A stretch of DNA of 64,000 nt from Ruminococcaceae bacterium AB4001 (lineage in GTDB: Bacteria; Bacillota; Clostridia; Saccharofermentanales; Saccharofermentanaceae): NCBI GenBank assembly GCA_000621765.1, contig JHXJ01000011.1, forward strand, positions 57,906 to 121,905, in the 5' to 3' direction. The notes under the pieces are model-generated. The model saw only the letters and a program-made list of their open reading frames with translations. It was not told where the DNA came from and ran no database searches. Positions 26,466 to 35,254 of the stretch are shown here, piece after piece (the first letter of the stretch is position 1; each line of letters opens with the position of its first letter). A program made the position numbers and the translations under genes.

Positions 26466-29203
26466 TCTCCCAAATGTTCCCAATTCTCCGGATCGTGAGG
26501 ATCCCCTTCTACGCTGTACCAGGATCCGGGAAGGAAAGTGTTGCCGTTGTTTACATCGACGTCTATCTCATTGGAGAAGAACACCGTCTGGGGACCATTC
26601 TTTGCTTCTTGATTTATGGGATTGCCCGTAAAAGGATTAACGGGATCGTTTATGAGTCCGGATGTTGCGAGTGCAGGCGTGTCACCGTTGGTCATGAAGT
26701 CTTCTGATACCGTGAAGCCTGTCGCGTCGAAGTCCTTGACCATGAGAAGAGGCATGAAGCACTCGAGGTCCTGGTCTCCGCACATGATGTTGAACTGGCC
26801 GAGTTCTCTTCCGTGATCGGCTACCAGGATGATCCTTGTGTTGTCGTAGACACCGTTTTCGCGCAGGTAATCGAACCACTCACCCAATGTCAGGAAGGCT
26901 GCCATGTTGGCGTGATAGTGGATTATCTGGTCTTCCGTGGTCATCTGCATCGTGACGCCGTCAAGCGTATAGCGTGCGACCATGTCGGTATCGTAAGCAG
27001 TGTTATCGACATTCATTGCAGGAACGTAGTCAGGTTCCTGGAGAAGGCACGGCGAATGCGTAGTGTCGTTGGACATCATGAGGAACGTGTTCTCAGAGCT
27101 GTCACTTATCGAAGTGATTTCCGGGAGCTTCTTGAGAACCGTATACGATTCAAGGAAGAACTTGCGGTAGCCCGTACTCTTTGTAAGGCCGTCCATGTGC
27201 TGGACAACGGAGACGTTTGCTCCCTTGGTGCTGTCGGAAGATGCTGATGAATCGTTGTAAAGACCGCCGTCATAGATCGTCTCCTGAAGGATGACGGGGG
27301 AGACTCTCATCAGTGCGAGACAGAAGAAGTTACGGTTGCGGAGCGTGTTTATCTCAGATGAAAGTTCAGCCGATGCATCGTCTTCGAAATAGTTGAACCT
27401 TCCCATCGTGTTGTAGCAGTGGAAAGTAGGATAGTCCTTGTAGATCGAGAGGTCGGGGATCGTCTTGTAGCCTGCGTATGTAGGATCGCAGATAGTGACG
27501 CTGAAGCCGTTGTTATAGAACAGATCAGGCATGACTTTCAGTGCCTCGTTGGTCTTTTCCTCAAGGCTCATGCCATCTCTTGTGTTCATATTGACCGGCG
27601 TGTAATCGTATCCGCCATAGAGGACGGGCGCGCCAAAGTTGGTATATGGTCCGTAAGAGATCGTATTCTTATAGTAGGTAAAGCCGTCGAACTGCTCCAA
27701 AAGTTCGGGTCTCTCGTTAAAGATGTATGGAACTTCCGTGCCCATGGCGCGGTCGAGCATCAGTACGACGACGTTCTTTCCGTTCTTGCTGAGCGGGATG
27801 GAAGGCATCTCTGAACTCGGATCGCTGCTCTGCTGGTACCAGAGGTAAGTGCGGAGGACCTGAGCCGAATTGTAAGCGCCGATGCCCATCACTGTAAGGA
27901 TCCCGACGACCAGTACTGTCCGGGCGATCTTCGGAAATTTGTTATAGATGAGCGGTAAGATAACAGCTGCAGCGATAACCGCCAGTGTGTTAATAGCGTA
28001 TTCGGCGATCGAAAAGGATGGTGTCAGGTCGTATTGCAATGTTGACGACATGTTTCCGAGCTTTGTTCCGAAAAGAAGGAAGTCAATGATCGAGACTCCG
28101 CAGATTATCCAGATCCCCTTGCAGAAGACGGACTTCATGCTGTCACTCATGAAGAAGTAGAAGACGCCGCCCCAAAGTACCCAGCTGCCGAAAGACAGGA
28201 GCATCGAGTTAATGATGTAGAGCACGGGATTGTAAGGGCTCATGACATCGATGAACTCGGCAGGAGAAGCGCTTATTACCGTTGAAGGAATGAGAAGTCC
28301 CGTGATGAATGCCATGAGGACTGCTCCTGCGAAAAATACTGTCTTGTCTTTGGAAGATGCTTTTGCTGCGGGATTTTTCTTAATGAATCTCATTGCAAGA
28401 GGAAGCGCGAGAAGTATGCTTCCTGCAGCAAGGAGGACTTTCTGTCTGATGTCCAGTGCAGGATCTGCGATGGTAAAGACCAGCGCTGCCGCGCCCGCTA
28501 TCGCGAGAACGATGCTCAATACTTTTCTCGGATCCTTGAGCTTATAGAAGATGTTCTTTACGAGTGAGAATACATTGTTTAAGAGCCAGTAGAAAACGAG
28601 ACCGGCAGGTGAGTGGTAGAGAAGCACGAGGAATACCGCTGCAAGACCGTAGACCTGGATCTTAGCCTTTAAAGGGTGTCCCTTGGTGTAGATGATGCCC
28701 GATATGATGTTGATAAGGGTCATGAGTATCGGAAGGACATTTACTGGGAAGGAACCTATCATGAACATCGCGTCTTCTTGTCCGAGGTCTGCGATGATGC
28801 CGAATTTCATTCCCTGAAGGCTCTGCATGCCGGAGAGAAGATTGTATGCCGCGATAAAGAACGGGATCTGCAGAAGAAGCGATACCGAACTCTTGAGAGC
28901 ATAGATCGGCTTATAGTGATTGATCCTGTAGTATTCCTGCAGCATCAGGAAGCGTTCGTCGCCTTTGAAGGTGCTCTTGATCTGCTTGATGCGGGATGCC
29001 ATCTTTGCCTGTATATCGCGCTCTTCCGCCTGCAGTTCATCGGCTCTCTTGTAGAGCGGGAGGACCAGGAAATTGACCGCAAGGCTCAGGAATATTATTG
29101 AAAGACCGGCATTGCCGATTATCCTGTTTGCGATCGTGAAGATTATCTCAAACAACAGTTCCAGAGGGGAAATTATAAAAGTGTAGATCATTGACAGGAT
29201 CAT
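26459..29203 (-). CDS. YidC/Oxa1-like domain fused to sulfatase-type phosphotransferase (copy 1)
   Basis: 914 residues. Residues 1-225 match the YidC/SpoIIIJ insertase core (GNAGLSIIFLSLAVNF, FLMLQEYYRINHYKP, LLQIPFFIAAYNLLSGM, GLVFYWLLNNVFSL). Additional helices run to about 470. The C-terminal extracytoplasmic domain belongs to the alkaline phosphatase/sulfatase superfamily (NVVVLMLDRAMG, likely nucleophile T521 in GPYTNFGAP, metal site ADHGRELG at D796-H797), as in LTA-synthase-like enzymes. The conserved groove Arg of YidC proteins is Asn44 here. It overlaps the glycerophosphotransferase stop by 4 nt (ATGA). Suggested role: transfer of phosphoglycerol-type groups, with the YidC part repurposed; this is inference. 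Confidence 0.82.
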   Translation of the reverse strand: MILSMIYTFIISPLELLFEIIFTIANRIIGNAGLSIIFLSLAVNFLVLPLYKRADELQAEERDIQAKMASRIKQIKSTFKGDERFLMLQEYYRINHYKPIYALKSSVSLLLQIPFFIAAYNLLSGMQSLQGMKFGIIADLGQEDAMFMIGSFPVNVLPILMTLINIISGIIYTKGHPLKAKIQVYGLAAVFLVLLYHSPAGLVFYWLLNNVFSLVKNIFYKLKDPRKVLSIVLAIAGAAALVFTIADPALDIRQKVLLAAGSILLALPLAMRFIKKNPAAKASSKDKTVFFAGAVLMAFITGLLIPSTVISASPAEFIDVMSPYNPVLYIINSMLLSFGSWVLWGGVFYFFMSDSMKSVFCKGIWIICGVSIIDFLLFGTKLGNMSSTLQYDLTPSFSIAEYAINTLAVIAAAVILPLIYNKFPKIARTVLVVGILTVMGIGAYNSAQVLRTYLWYQQSSDPSSEMPSIPLSKNGKNVVVLMLDRAMGTEVPYIFNERPELLEQFDGFTYYKNTISYGPYTNFGAPVLYGGYDYTPVNMNTRDGMSLEEKTNEALKVMPDLFYNNGFSVTICDPTYAGYKTIPDLSIYKDYPTFHCYNTMGRFNYFEDDASAELSSEINTLRNRNFFCLALMRVSPVILQETIYDGGLYNDSSASSDSTKGANVSVVQHMDGLTKSTGYRKFFLESYTVLKKLPEITSISDSSENTFLMMSNDTTHSPCLLQEPDYVPAMNVDNTAYDTDMVARYTLDGVTMQMTTEDQIIHYHANMAAFLTLGEWFDYLRENGVYDNTRIILVADHGRELGQFNIMCGDQDLECFMPLLMVKDFDATGFTVSEDFMTNGDTPALATSGLINDPVNPFTGNPINQEAKNGPQTVFFSNEIDVDVNNGNTFLPGSWYSVEGDPHDPENWEHLGEW

Positions 29204-30519
29204 TTTGCTTTTTTCTTCCCGGTATTTCTTTTTTTGCGCTTATTTTCGGCAGCCTTTTCCTCAGCTGCTTTCTCAGCTGATTTTTCAGCGACTACTTCGT
29301 TATACTTTTTTATAACGAAGTCGACTGCTCTCTTTGTTCCTTCTCCGATATGGACCCATGTTTCTTTGCGCGCCTTATCGCGGCCTTTTGCAAAAGAAGG
29401 ATCTTCGATACATCTGTCGATGAGTTCCTTTATGCTGCCGACGTTGTTTTCGTTGAGCTCAAGGCCGAGTTCGGGAAGGATCCTGAATGTCCACGGTGTC
29501 TCATCGATCCAAGAAGCGTCGTAAGGACTTATGTCAAATTTGGTGTCCGTATAGATGATGGGTTTGTCGAAAACAAGTGAGAAGTCAAAGATGACACCGG
29601 AGAAGTCCGAGATCAGGATGTCGGACCTTCTAAGGACTTCAAAGTTGTCGTTATCCCTGTTCCATTCAACCTTTGAGGGGTCGCTGTACTTCGCCATAAG
29701 ACCTTCAAGCATCTCTTTCTCAGCAGTGTACGACTGCGGGTGCGGTCTTACGATTATCTTGTATCCTGTCGAGATAAGAGCATCGATCAGTTTTTCTCCG
29801 AATTTGGAGAGTATTCCGCTCTCGCCCCAGGAAGGAGCCAGAAGGACTGTACGCTCGTGAGCAGGGACCTCGCCTGCCGAATCAAGACGCTTTTTCATCT
29901 CGTCCATATAGGGAATACCACAAAGCTCGATCTCACGGGGTTTTATGTTGCGCATCTGCTCCATTGTCCTGACTTCATCGACCTGATAATCTCCGGAAAG
30001 GATGAAAGCATCGTAATGGTCTGTGCCGAACATGCGGTACATAACGGTACCGTTTGCAGCGTGAAGGATGTGTATATAGCAGTCAACGTCCTTTGAACGC
30101 TTCCACTGGAAAACATCAAGGCTTGGTGTTGTCGAGAGAACGACGGAGGCGTTCAGGAGATTGAGCTTAGCGAAAGCGCGGTTGCCCTTTCCCAAAAACT
30201 CACAGGTGATGTATTCATATTTCTGTTCAAAGGCGGAATCGTCTTCGGAGCATGTGAAGTAGACAGTTTTCTGATGTCTTTTTTCGAGTTCATCGAGGAT
30301 AGGTCCGAAAGTGTTCCAATATCTTTTATGGTCAGTAAAGATCGCTACAGGTATCTTTTGTTCATTGGCTTTGGTGCCTTTTCCGCTGCCTGCCAGGAAC
30401 TTTATCTTTACCATAAGTGCGCGCAGTCCGAAGACCGCCACACCAAATATTCCGAAAAGAACGGTGAATAGCATTCCTCCCGTTCCCGGATCGATATAAA
30501 GCATTCTAAAAGCATCCAT
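29200..30519 (-). CDS. CDP-glycerol:poly(glycerophosphate) glycerophosphotransferase family protein
   Basis: 439 residues. A short N-terminal membrane segment (IDPGTGGMLFTVLFGIFGVAVFG) is followed by a TagB/TagF-type domain: IVRPHPQSYT, the acidic-serine motif DILISDFSGVIFDFSLVFDKPIIY near residue 290, and a Lys/Ala-rich tail. Family enzymes polymerise or prime glycerol-phosphate chains from CDP-glycerol at the inner face of the membrane. I set the start at the ATG (30519); an in-frame TTG precedes it directly. It lies between the two YidC-sulfatase paralogues, overlapping the downstream one by 4 nt. This makes a phosphoglycerol polymer the likely product of the cluster. Confidence 0.88.
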   Translation of the reverse strand: MDAFRMLYIDPGTGGMLFTVLFGIFGVAVFGLRALMVKIKFLAGSGKGTKANEQKIPVAIFTDHKRYWNTFGPILDELEKRHQKTVYFTCSEDDSAFEQKYEYITCEFLGKGNRAFAKLNLLNASVVLSTTPSLDVFQWKRSKDVDCYIHILHAANGTVMYRMFGTDHYDAFILSGDYQVDEVRTMEQMRNIKPREIELCGIPYMDEMKKRLDSAGEVPAHERTVLLAPSWGESGILSKFGEKLIDALISTGYKIIVRPHPQSYTAEKEMLEGLMAKYSDPSKVEWNRDNDNFEVLRRSDILISDFSGVIFDFSLVFDKPIIYTDTKFDISPYDASWIDETPWTFRILPELGLELNENNVGSIKELIDRCIEDPSFAKGRDKARKETWVHIGEGTKRAVDFVIKKYNEVVAEKSAEKAAEEKAAENKRKKRNTGKKKAK

Positions 30520-30660
30520 CAATTATCCTATCTCCTAAATGAGTGCCGCATCAGCTGCCTGCATCATTTCAAATAATCATTTTATTATTTTTTTATAATT
30601 GCTTCAACTCAGTGTTTTATGTTGTTCCCATATCAGACGTTGTAATCTTTCATTCCGGAA

Positions 30661-33453
30661 TCACTGCTCTTTCCAGCTGGCCGGGTCGTGGGGATTGCCG
30701 TCTAAGACATACCACTTGCCGGGAAGATATGTATTGCCGTTATTTACTTCAAGATCTATCTCATTCGAGAAGAATATGCTTTGAGGTCCGTTCTTCGCAT
30801 CTGAACTGATGGGATTGCCTGTAAACGGGTTGACCGGATCTTCAATGATCCCCATGGTTGCAAGGGTTGGTGTATCGCCGTTGGTCATGAATTCATCAGA
30901 TACCGTAAAGCCTGTCGCTCCGAAGTCCTTGACCATCAGGAGAGGCATGAAGATCTCCATATCCTGTCCGTTGCAATATACGTTGAACTGTCCGAGATCT
31001 CTTCCGTGGTCTGCGACGAGGATTATCCTTGTGTTGTCGTAGACACCGTTTTCGCGCAGATAGTCGAACCATTCACCGATAACCAGAAAAGCCGCCATAT
31101 CAACGTGGTACTGGGTGACCTGATAACTGTCAGCCATCTGCATTGTTACTCCGTTTACCGTGTAGCGGGAGACCATATCAATGTCGTAAGCGGTGTTGTC
31201 AACTGAGAGTGCCGGTACATAGTCAGGTTGCTGCAGCAGGCAGGATGAGTGAGTCGTGTCATTAGTCATCAGAAGGAACGTATTATCTGAACCCTGAGTG
31301 ATCTCAGTGAGCTGCGGAAGATGGGTGAGTTCGGGGTAGGAACTGAGAAGGTCGTTGTTGTAGCCGTATGCTTTTGAGATGCCTTCTATATGTTGGACAA
31401 CGGAAGGGGCAACGATATCTCCTTCATTCCCGGAGGAAGATACCGATCCGTTGTACAATCCGCCGTTGTAAAGCGTCTCCTGAAAGATGACCGGAGATAC
31501 CTTCATGAGTGAGTAGCAGAAGAGATTGCGGTTGCGCATTTCATCAACGCGCCCGGAAATGGCTTCTGATACCTCGTCTTCATCGAAAAGGCTGAACAGT
31601 CCGCTTGTGTTATAGCAATGGAAAGACGGATAATCATTGAAGATCGAAAGATCCGGTATCCATTTATATCCTGCATATGTGGGGTCGCAGATTGTTACGT
31701 TATATCCGTTTTCACCGAATATGACGGGCATGACTTTTAACGCTTCATTGTGCTTGCTCTCAAGGCTTTCATCAGCGCGTGCGTTCATCTTTTCTGGTGT
31801 GTACTCATAACCGCCGAACAGGGCGGGAGTTCCGAAATTTGTATGAGGTCCGTAAGATATCGTGTTCGGATAATAGGTGAAGCCGTCGAACTTTTCTAAA
31901 AGTTCGGGCTTTTCGTTAAAGATATACGGAACATGAGTTCCCATTGCGCGGTCGAGCATGAGCACCACGACATTCTTGCCGTCTGTGCTCAAAGGTATCG
32001 ACGGCATCTCGGAAGAATGTTCGGTCCTGCCCTGATACCAGGAATATGTGCCCAATATGGATGCAGCGTTAAGAAGTCCCAGACCGGTCACCGTAAGGAC
32101 ACCGATCAGGAGCATGCTCTTGGCTATCTTGGAAAAACTCGAATATACGAAGTGAAATGCAACCGCGATCACTATCACGACTGCAAGATTAAGAAGATAT
32201 TCCAAAATGCTGAAGGAAGGTGTTATATCGTACTGCAGCGTCGATGACAGGTTCCCGAGCTTGGTTCCGAACAGCATATAATCAGCAATGCCTGCTCCAC
32301 ATATGACCCAGATTGCTTCGCAGAAGAAAGCTTTGATATGGTCACTCATAAAAAAGTAGAAGACGCAGCCCCATAATACCCAGCTTCCGGCCGAAAGCAA
32401 AAGTGAGTTGACCACATACATGATCGGGTTTGATGGATCGACTACATCGATGAATTCCGCGGTTGAAGCGCTTACGACTGAAGAAGGGATGAGAAGGCCG
32501 GTAAAAAGAGCCATAAGGACAGTTCCGAAAACGAATGACTTCGAGTCCTTCTTTATAGCTTTGAACTTTATCTTATTCTGAATAAGACCATATACGGGAA
32601 GCAGCATGAGCAGAATGCATCCTGCGGCAAGAAGCACTTTCTGCCTTATGTCGAGTCCCGGCTTGATCAGCGAAAGCACGAAGATGACAGCACCTGCTGC
32701 GGCGAGTGTAAAGCGCAATGCTTTCTTCGGATCCCTGAGCTTATAGAAGATGTTCTTTGCAAGTGAGAACACATTGTTTAAGAGCCAGTAGAAAACAAGT
32801 CCTGCAGGTGAACGGTAGAGCAGTATGAGGAACACTGCAGCAAGACCATAGACCTGTATCTTTTCTCTAAGGGGATGTCCTTTTGTATAGATGATTCCGG
32901 ATACGATGTTGATCAGCGTCATGAGTATCGGAAGGACGTTAACAGGAACGGAGCCTATCGAAAAAACTGCATCTTCCTGTCCGAGATCTCTTATGAATCC
33001 AAATGGCATTCCCTGAAGGCTCTGCATGCCTGAAAGGAGATTATACGCAGCTATGAAGAACGGGATCTGAAGGAGCAGTGAAACGGAACTCTTAAGCGCA
33101 TATACCGGTTTATAGTCATTTATGCGGTAGTATTCCTGAAGCATCAGGAAACGCTCGTCTCCATGGAAGGTCTTCTTGATATGCCTGACCATAGGAGCCA
33201 TCTTCATCTGGGCATCGCGTTCTTCCGCCTGGAGCTGGTCAGCACGTTTATACAGCGGAAGAACGAGGAAATTTACAGCGAGGCTTAAGAATATTATCGA
33301 CAATCCGGCATTGCCTATTATTCTTTCCGCTATCGAGAAGATCACTTCAAAGAGAAGTTCAAGCGGAGAGATTATTAATGTATAAAGCATCGATAAGATC
33401 GGCACTGAAAGAAAAGTCCTTAAATCTCTGATTTGGTTGCCGGAGTTCTTCAC
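30661..33453 (-). CDS. YidC/Oxa1-like domain fused to sulfatase-type phosphotransferase (copy 2)
   Basis: 930 residues, the same architecture as the gene at 26459-29203 and clearly its paralogue: YidC-like core (about 20-245), extra helices, then the sulfatase-type domain with NVVVLMLDRAMGTHVPYIF, GPHTNFGTPALFGGY and ADHGRDLG. The YidC groove Arg is again Asn (N61). The predicted start is GTG at 33453 with only a weak upstream SD; a GTG 48 nt further in would align better with the start of copy 1. It is first in the minus-strand envelope cluster, with a TATAAT on the minus strand at 33479-33474. Copy number two suggests different acceptor or donor specificities. Confidence 0.82.
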   Translation of the reverse strand: MKNSGNQIRDLRTFLSVPILSMLYTLIISPLELLFEVIFSIAERIIGNAGLSIIFLSLAVNFLVLPLYKRADQLQAEERDAQMKMAPMVRHIKKTFHGDERFLMLQEYYRINDYKPVYALKSSVSLLLQIPFFIAAYNLLSGMQSLQGMPFGFIRDLGQEDAVFSIGSVPVNVLPILMTLINIVSGIIYTKGHPLREKIQVYGLAAVFLILLYRSPAGLVFYWLLNNVFSLAKNIFYKLRDPKKALRFTLAAAGAVIFVLSLIKPGLDIRQKVLLAAGCILLMLLPVYGLIQNKIKFKAIKKDSKSFVFGTVLMALFTGLLIPSSVVSASTAEFIDVVDPSNPIMYVVNSLLLSAGSWVLWGCVFYFFMSDHIKAFFCEAIWVICGAGIADYMLFGTKLGNLSSTLQYDITPSFSILEYLLNLAVVIVIAVAFHFVYSSFSKIAKSMLLIGVLTVTGLGLLNAASILGTYSWYQGRTEHSSEMPSIPLSTDGKNVVVLMLDRAMGTHVPYIFNEKPELLEKFDGFTYYPNTISYGPHTNFGTPALFGGYEYTPEKMNARADESLESKHNEALKVMPVIFGENGYNVTICDPTYAGYKWIPDLSIFNDYPSFHCYNTSGLFSLFDEDEVSEAISGRVDEMRNRNLFCYSLMKVSPVIFQETLYNGGLYNGSVSSSGNEGDIVAPSVVQHIEGISKAYGYNNDLLSSYPELTHLPQLTEITQGSDNTFLLMTNDTTHSSCLLQQPDYVPALSVDNTAYDIDMVSRYTVNGVTMQMADSYQVTQYHVDMAAFLVIGEWFDYLRENGVYDNTRIILVADHGRDLGQFNVYCNGQDMEIFMPLLMVKDFGATGFTVSDEFMTNGDTPTLATMGIIEDPVNPFTGNPISSDAKNGPQSIFFSNEIDLEVNNGNTYLPGKWYVLDGNPHDPASWKEQ

Positions 33454-33527
33454 TCTAACCTTATTATTTTAATATTATAGAATTTCAAGTTCAATAACGG
33501 CAGGCCGGTGACGATAAACGGCGCCTG

Positions 33528-34004
33528 TCAAATCAGATGCTTTCTCCAGACCCAGATGAGTTTTTCCATGCTCCAGGCCGCGTTTGCCGGACTTGTCGAA
33601 GGGAGGCAGATGCCTTCACGGCCGGTGACAGGGAGCAGATATTTTTTATAGTACTGCTCAGCCTTTTTGCCGTTAAGACATATCATTCTGATATCAGCTT
33701 TATCAAGGATCAGAGAAATGTCGTTTACGGTTACGTTCCTAATACTCGAATCAGAGGAACCTTCTATCTCGCATGAGCCGATAACATCCCACAGGGCTAC
33801 ATGATTGCGGAGAAGTAAAGCTCTTTTCTCATCGATCGTATTGGGGATTTCCTCTCCGAACACATTTGCGATGACCTTCCAGAACCTGTTCTGCGGATGC
33901 CCGTAAAAGAAGCCTTCTTCCCTTGATCTGACCGAAGGAAAACTGCCCAGTATAAGGATACGGGAATCTTTATCAAAGACAGGAGGGATAGGGTGGGTGA
34001 TCAT
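33528..34004 (-). CDS. Uracil/hypoxanthine-DNA glycosylase, UDG family 6-like
   Basis: 158 residues with the UDG-superfamily N-terminal motif ILILGSFPSVRSREEGFFYG followed by HPQNRFWKV, and the C-terminal LPSTSPANAAWS loop. This combination fits the DNA-deoxyinosine glycosylase branch (family 6), which removes deaminated bases during base-excision repair. ATG at 34004. Its minus-strand extended -10 (TGATATAAT, 34083-34075) places the transcription start inside a perfect palindrome at 34051-34070. Confidence 0.88.
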   Translation of the reverse strand: MITHPIPPVFDKDSRILILGSFPSVRSREEGFFYGHPQNRFWKVIANVFGEEIPNTIDEKRALLLRNHVALWDVIGSCEIEGSSDSSIRNVTVNDISLILDKADIRMICLNGKKAEQYYKKYLLPVTGREGICLPSTSPANAAWSMEKLIWVWRKHLI

Positions 34005-34050
34005 GTGAAATCCTTTTCAGGCTGCCTGTTTCTCGAAAACGACCAGACCG

Positions 34051-34070
34051 CAGTCTGACTGGTCAGACTG
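34051..34070. promoter_or_regulatory. Perfect 9+2+9 palindrome at divergent promoters (operator candidate)
   Basis: CAGTCTGAC and GTCAGACTG are separated by two bases. It covers the predicted +1 region of the DNA-glycosylase transcript, whose extended -10 lies at 34083-34075 on the minus strand. It also sits upstream of the plus-strand TGTTATAAT at 34126-34134. The form resembles TetR-type operators, but no regulator gene is adjacent. Confidence 0.6.
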
Positions 34071-34150
34071 ACATATTATATCATTCGGTCATCAATGCGT
34101 TCTAAAGTCTGCCGGATGGCTGGAATGTTATAATATCCGGAGAAGAAAAA

Positions 34151-34501
34151 ATGATCAGGAGGAGCCGGACAGTGATCTTAAGTATAGCTGCCATTATCAT
34201 CAATGTATTGTTCATCGTTGTACTGAATCTGGATATCTATACCGATCGTATGCCTTTGCCTGACGGGCTCAGCAGAGTACATAAGGCGGACCCGGTCTAC
34301 CGGCTCAATGCTGCTGACATGAACTGGCTCTTATACCTGCAGATCTTTTTGGCGGCAGTAAGCGTTATTACGAGCATTCTGTTTTTTGCAGGCGTCAGGA
34401 ATAATGTCATAAAGATAGTTCAGCTCGTTGCTACGATCGCATCTGCAGTAGTGTTTGCGGTTATCATGATAGTAACAGGTAATTCACACGCTAAATACTG
34501 A
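34151..34501 (+). CDS. Small membrane protein, unknown function
   Basis: 116 residues with three hydrophobic helices (about 9-26, 62-82, 88-108) and a short loop between the first two. No family recognised. Two starts are possible: ATG at 34151 (GGAGAAG upstream) or GTG at 34172, which follows an in-gene AGGAGG. It has its own extended -10 promoter (TGTTATAAT, 34126-34134) and diverges from the DNA glycosylase across the 34051-34070 palindrome, so the two could share a regulator. Confidence 0.6.
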   Translation: MIRRSRTVILSIAAIIINVLFIVVLNLDIYTDRMPLPDGLSRVHKADPVYRLNAADMNWLLYLQIFLAAVSVITSILFFAGVRNNVIKIVQLVATIASAVVFAVIMIVTGNSHAKY

Positions 34502-34506
34502 TCGGT

Positions 34507-34540
34507 CTGCTGCCTTATTCTGCAGCAGGATTTGTGTTTT
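34507..34540 (+). terminator. Hairpin between convergent genes
   Basis: CTGCTGC (34507-34513) and GCAGCAG (34522-34528) form a 7-bp stem with an 8-nt loop, followed by a T-rich but interrupted stretch. It probably terminates the small membrane protein gene; its right side lies in the end of the convergent lipoprotein gene. Confidence 0.45.
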
Positions 34541-35243
34541 CGATGAAGAGATATTGGTTCACCTGATAGGCCGGATTGTCGGCAAAAAAGGCCTGGAAGT
34601 TACTTTCCGTAATGGCGTCTTTCCTGTCACTGAAATATTTGCAGCGCACTCTGCTGATGATGCCTCCGTCAAAGTCTCTGGCGGCAAATTCCGGCAGATC
34701 ATCTTCAGTGAGGTCTGCGGGAAGAACATAATTGATATATACGTATGTATCAGCGGCCTCGCCATGGTTGTTGATCTGGATATTGTGAGACATAACCATG
34801 AAAGAAGTGTCCAGGACTGTTATCTCAAATGATGACAGATCTTCATCCGGAAGTTCTTCTGCCAGGTATCCGCTGATCCTGTCAGCTTCCTCTTCCATAA
34901 GCTTTCCGAGCAGTTCATTGGTATAGAAGGCTCCTGTCTCACTGTCATAGACCAGATCCCAGGTGTTTCCGTTAACGGTATAGCTGCCTCTGACGACATT
35001 ACTCCCGTATTGACCGAGCTTGGAGTTTACCAGATCGATCTGCCCTTTGAGCAGTTGGAATTCACCCATCTCATATTCTCCGTAACGGTCTTCAAGGAAC
35101 CTCTGTATGGCGGGCGTACAGGAATCCACCAGAGCCTTTTCCTGGTTTTCGGAATAATTCTTAGGTATACATCCGCAGAACAATGCAGCTGTGAGAAGCA
35201 ATGTGATAAAAGATGTTACGAGTCTCTTGCTGATGGTTTTCAT
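34515..35243 (-). CDS. Lipoprotein, unknown function
   Basis: 242 residues. Signal peptide with lipobox ending CGC (LLTAALFCGC), then a secreted alpha/beta-looking domain without recognised motifs. The start at 35243 is supported by AGGAG six bases ahead. A longer in-frame extension upstream reads through the acyltransferase gene in another frame and is not real. It is the last gene of a three-gene minus-strand group (DinB-like, acyltransferase, lipoprotein) with gaps of 3 and 11 nt. Function unknown. Confidence 0.7.
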   Translation of the reverse strand: MKTISKRLVTSFITLLLTAALFCGCIPKNYSENQEKALVDSCTPAIQRFLEDRYGEYEMGEFQLLKGQIDLVNSKLGQYGSNVVRGSYTVNGNTWDLVYDSETGAFYTNELLGKLMEEEADRISGYLAEELPDEDLSSFEITVLDTSFMVMSHNIQINNHGEAADTYVYINYVLPADLTEDDLPEFAARDFDGGIISRVRCKYFSDRKDAITESNFQAFFADNPAYQVNQYLFIENTNPAAE

Positions 35244-35254
35244 CTGAAGCTCCT

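Noticed and set aside
33486..33527. Imperfect GC-rich hairpin after the DNA-glycosylase gene
   Set aside because: Pairing is interrupted and no T run follows, so I do not call a terminator.
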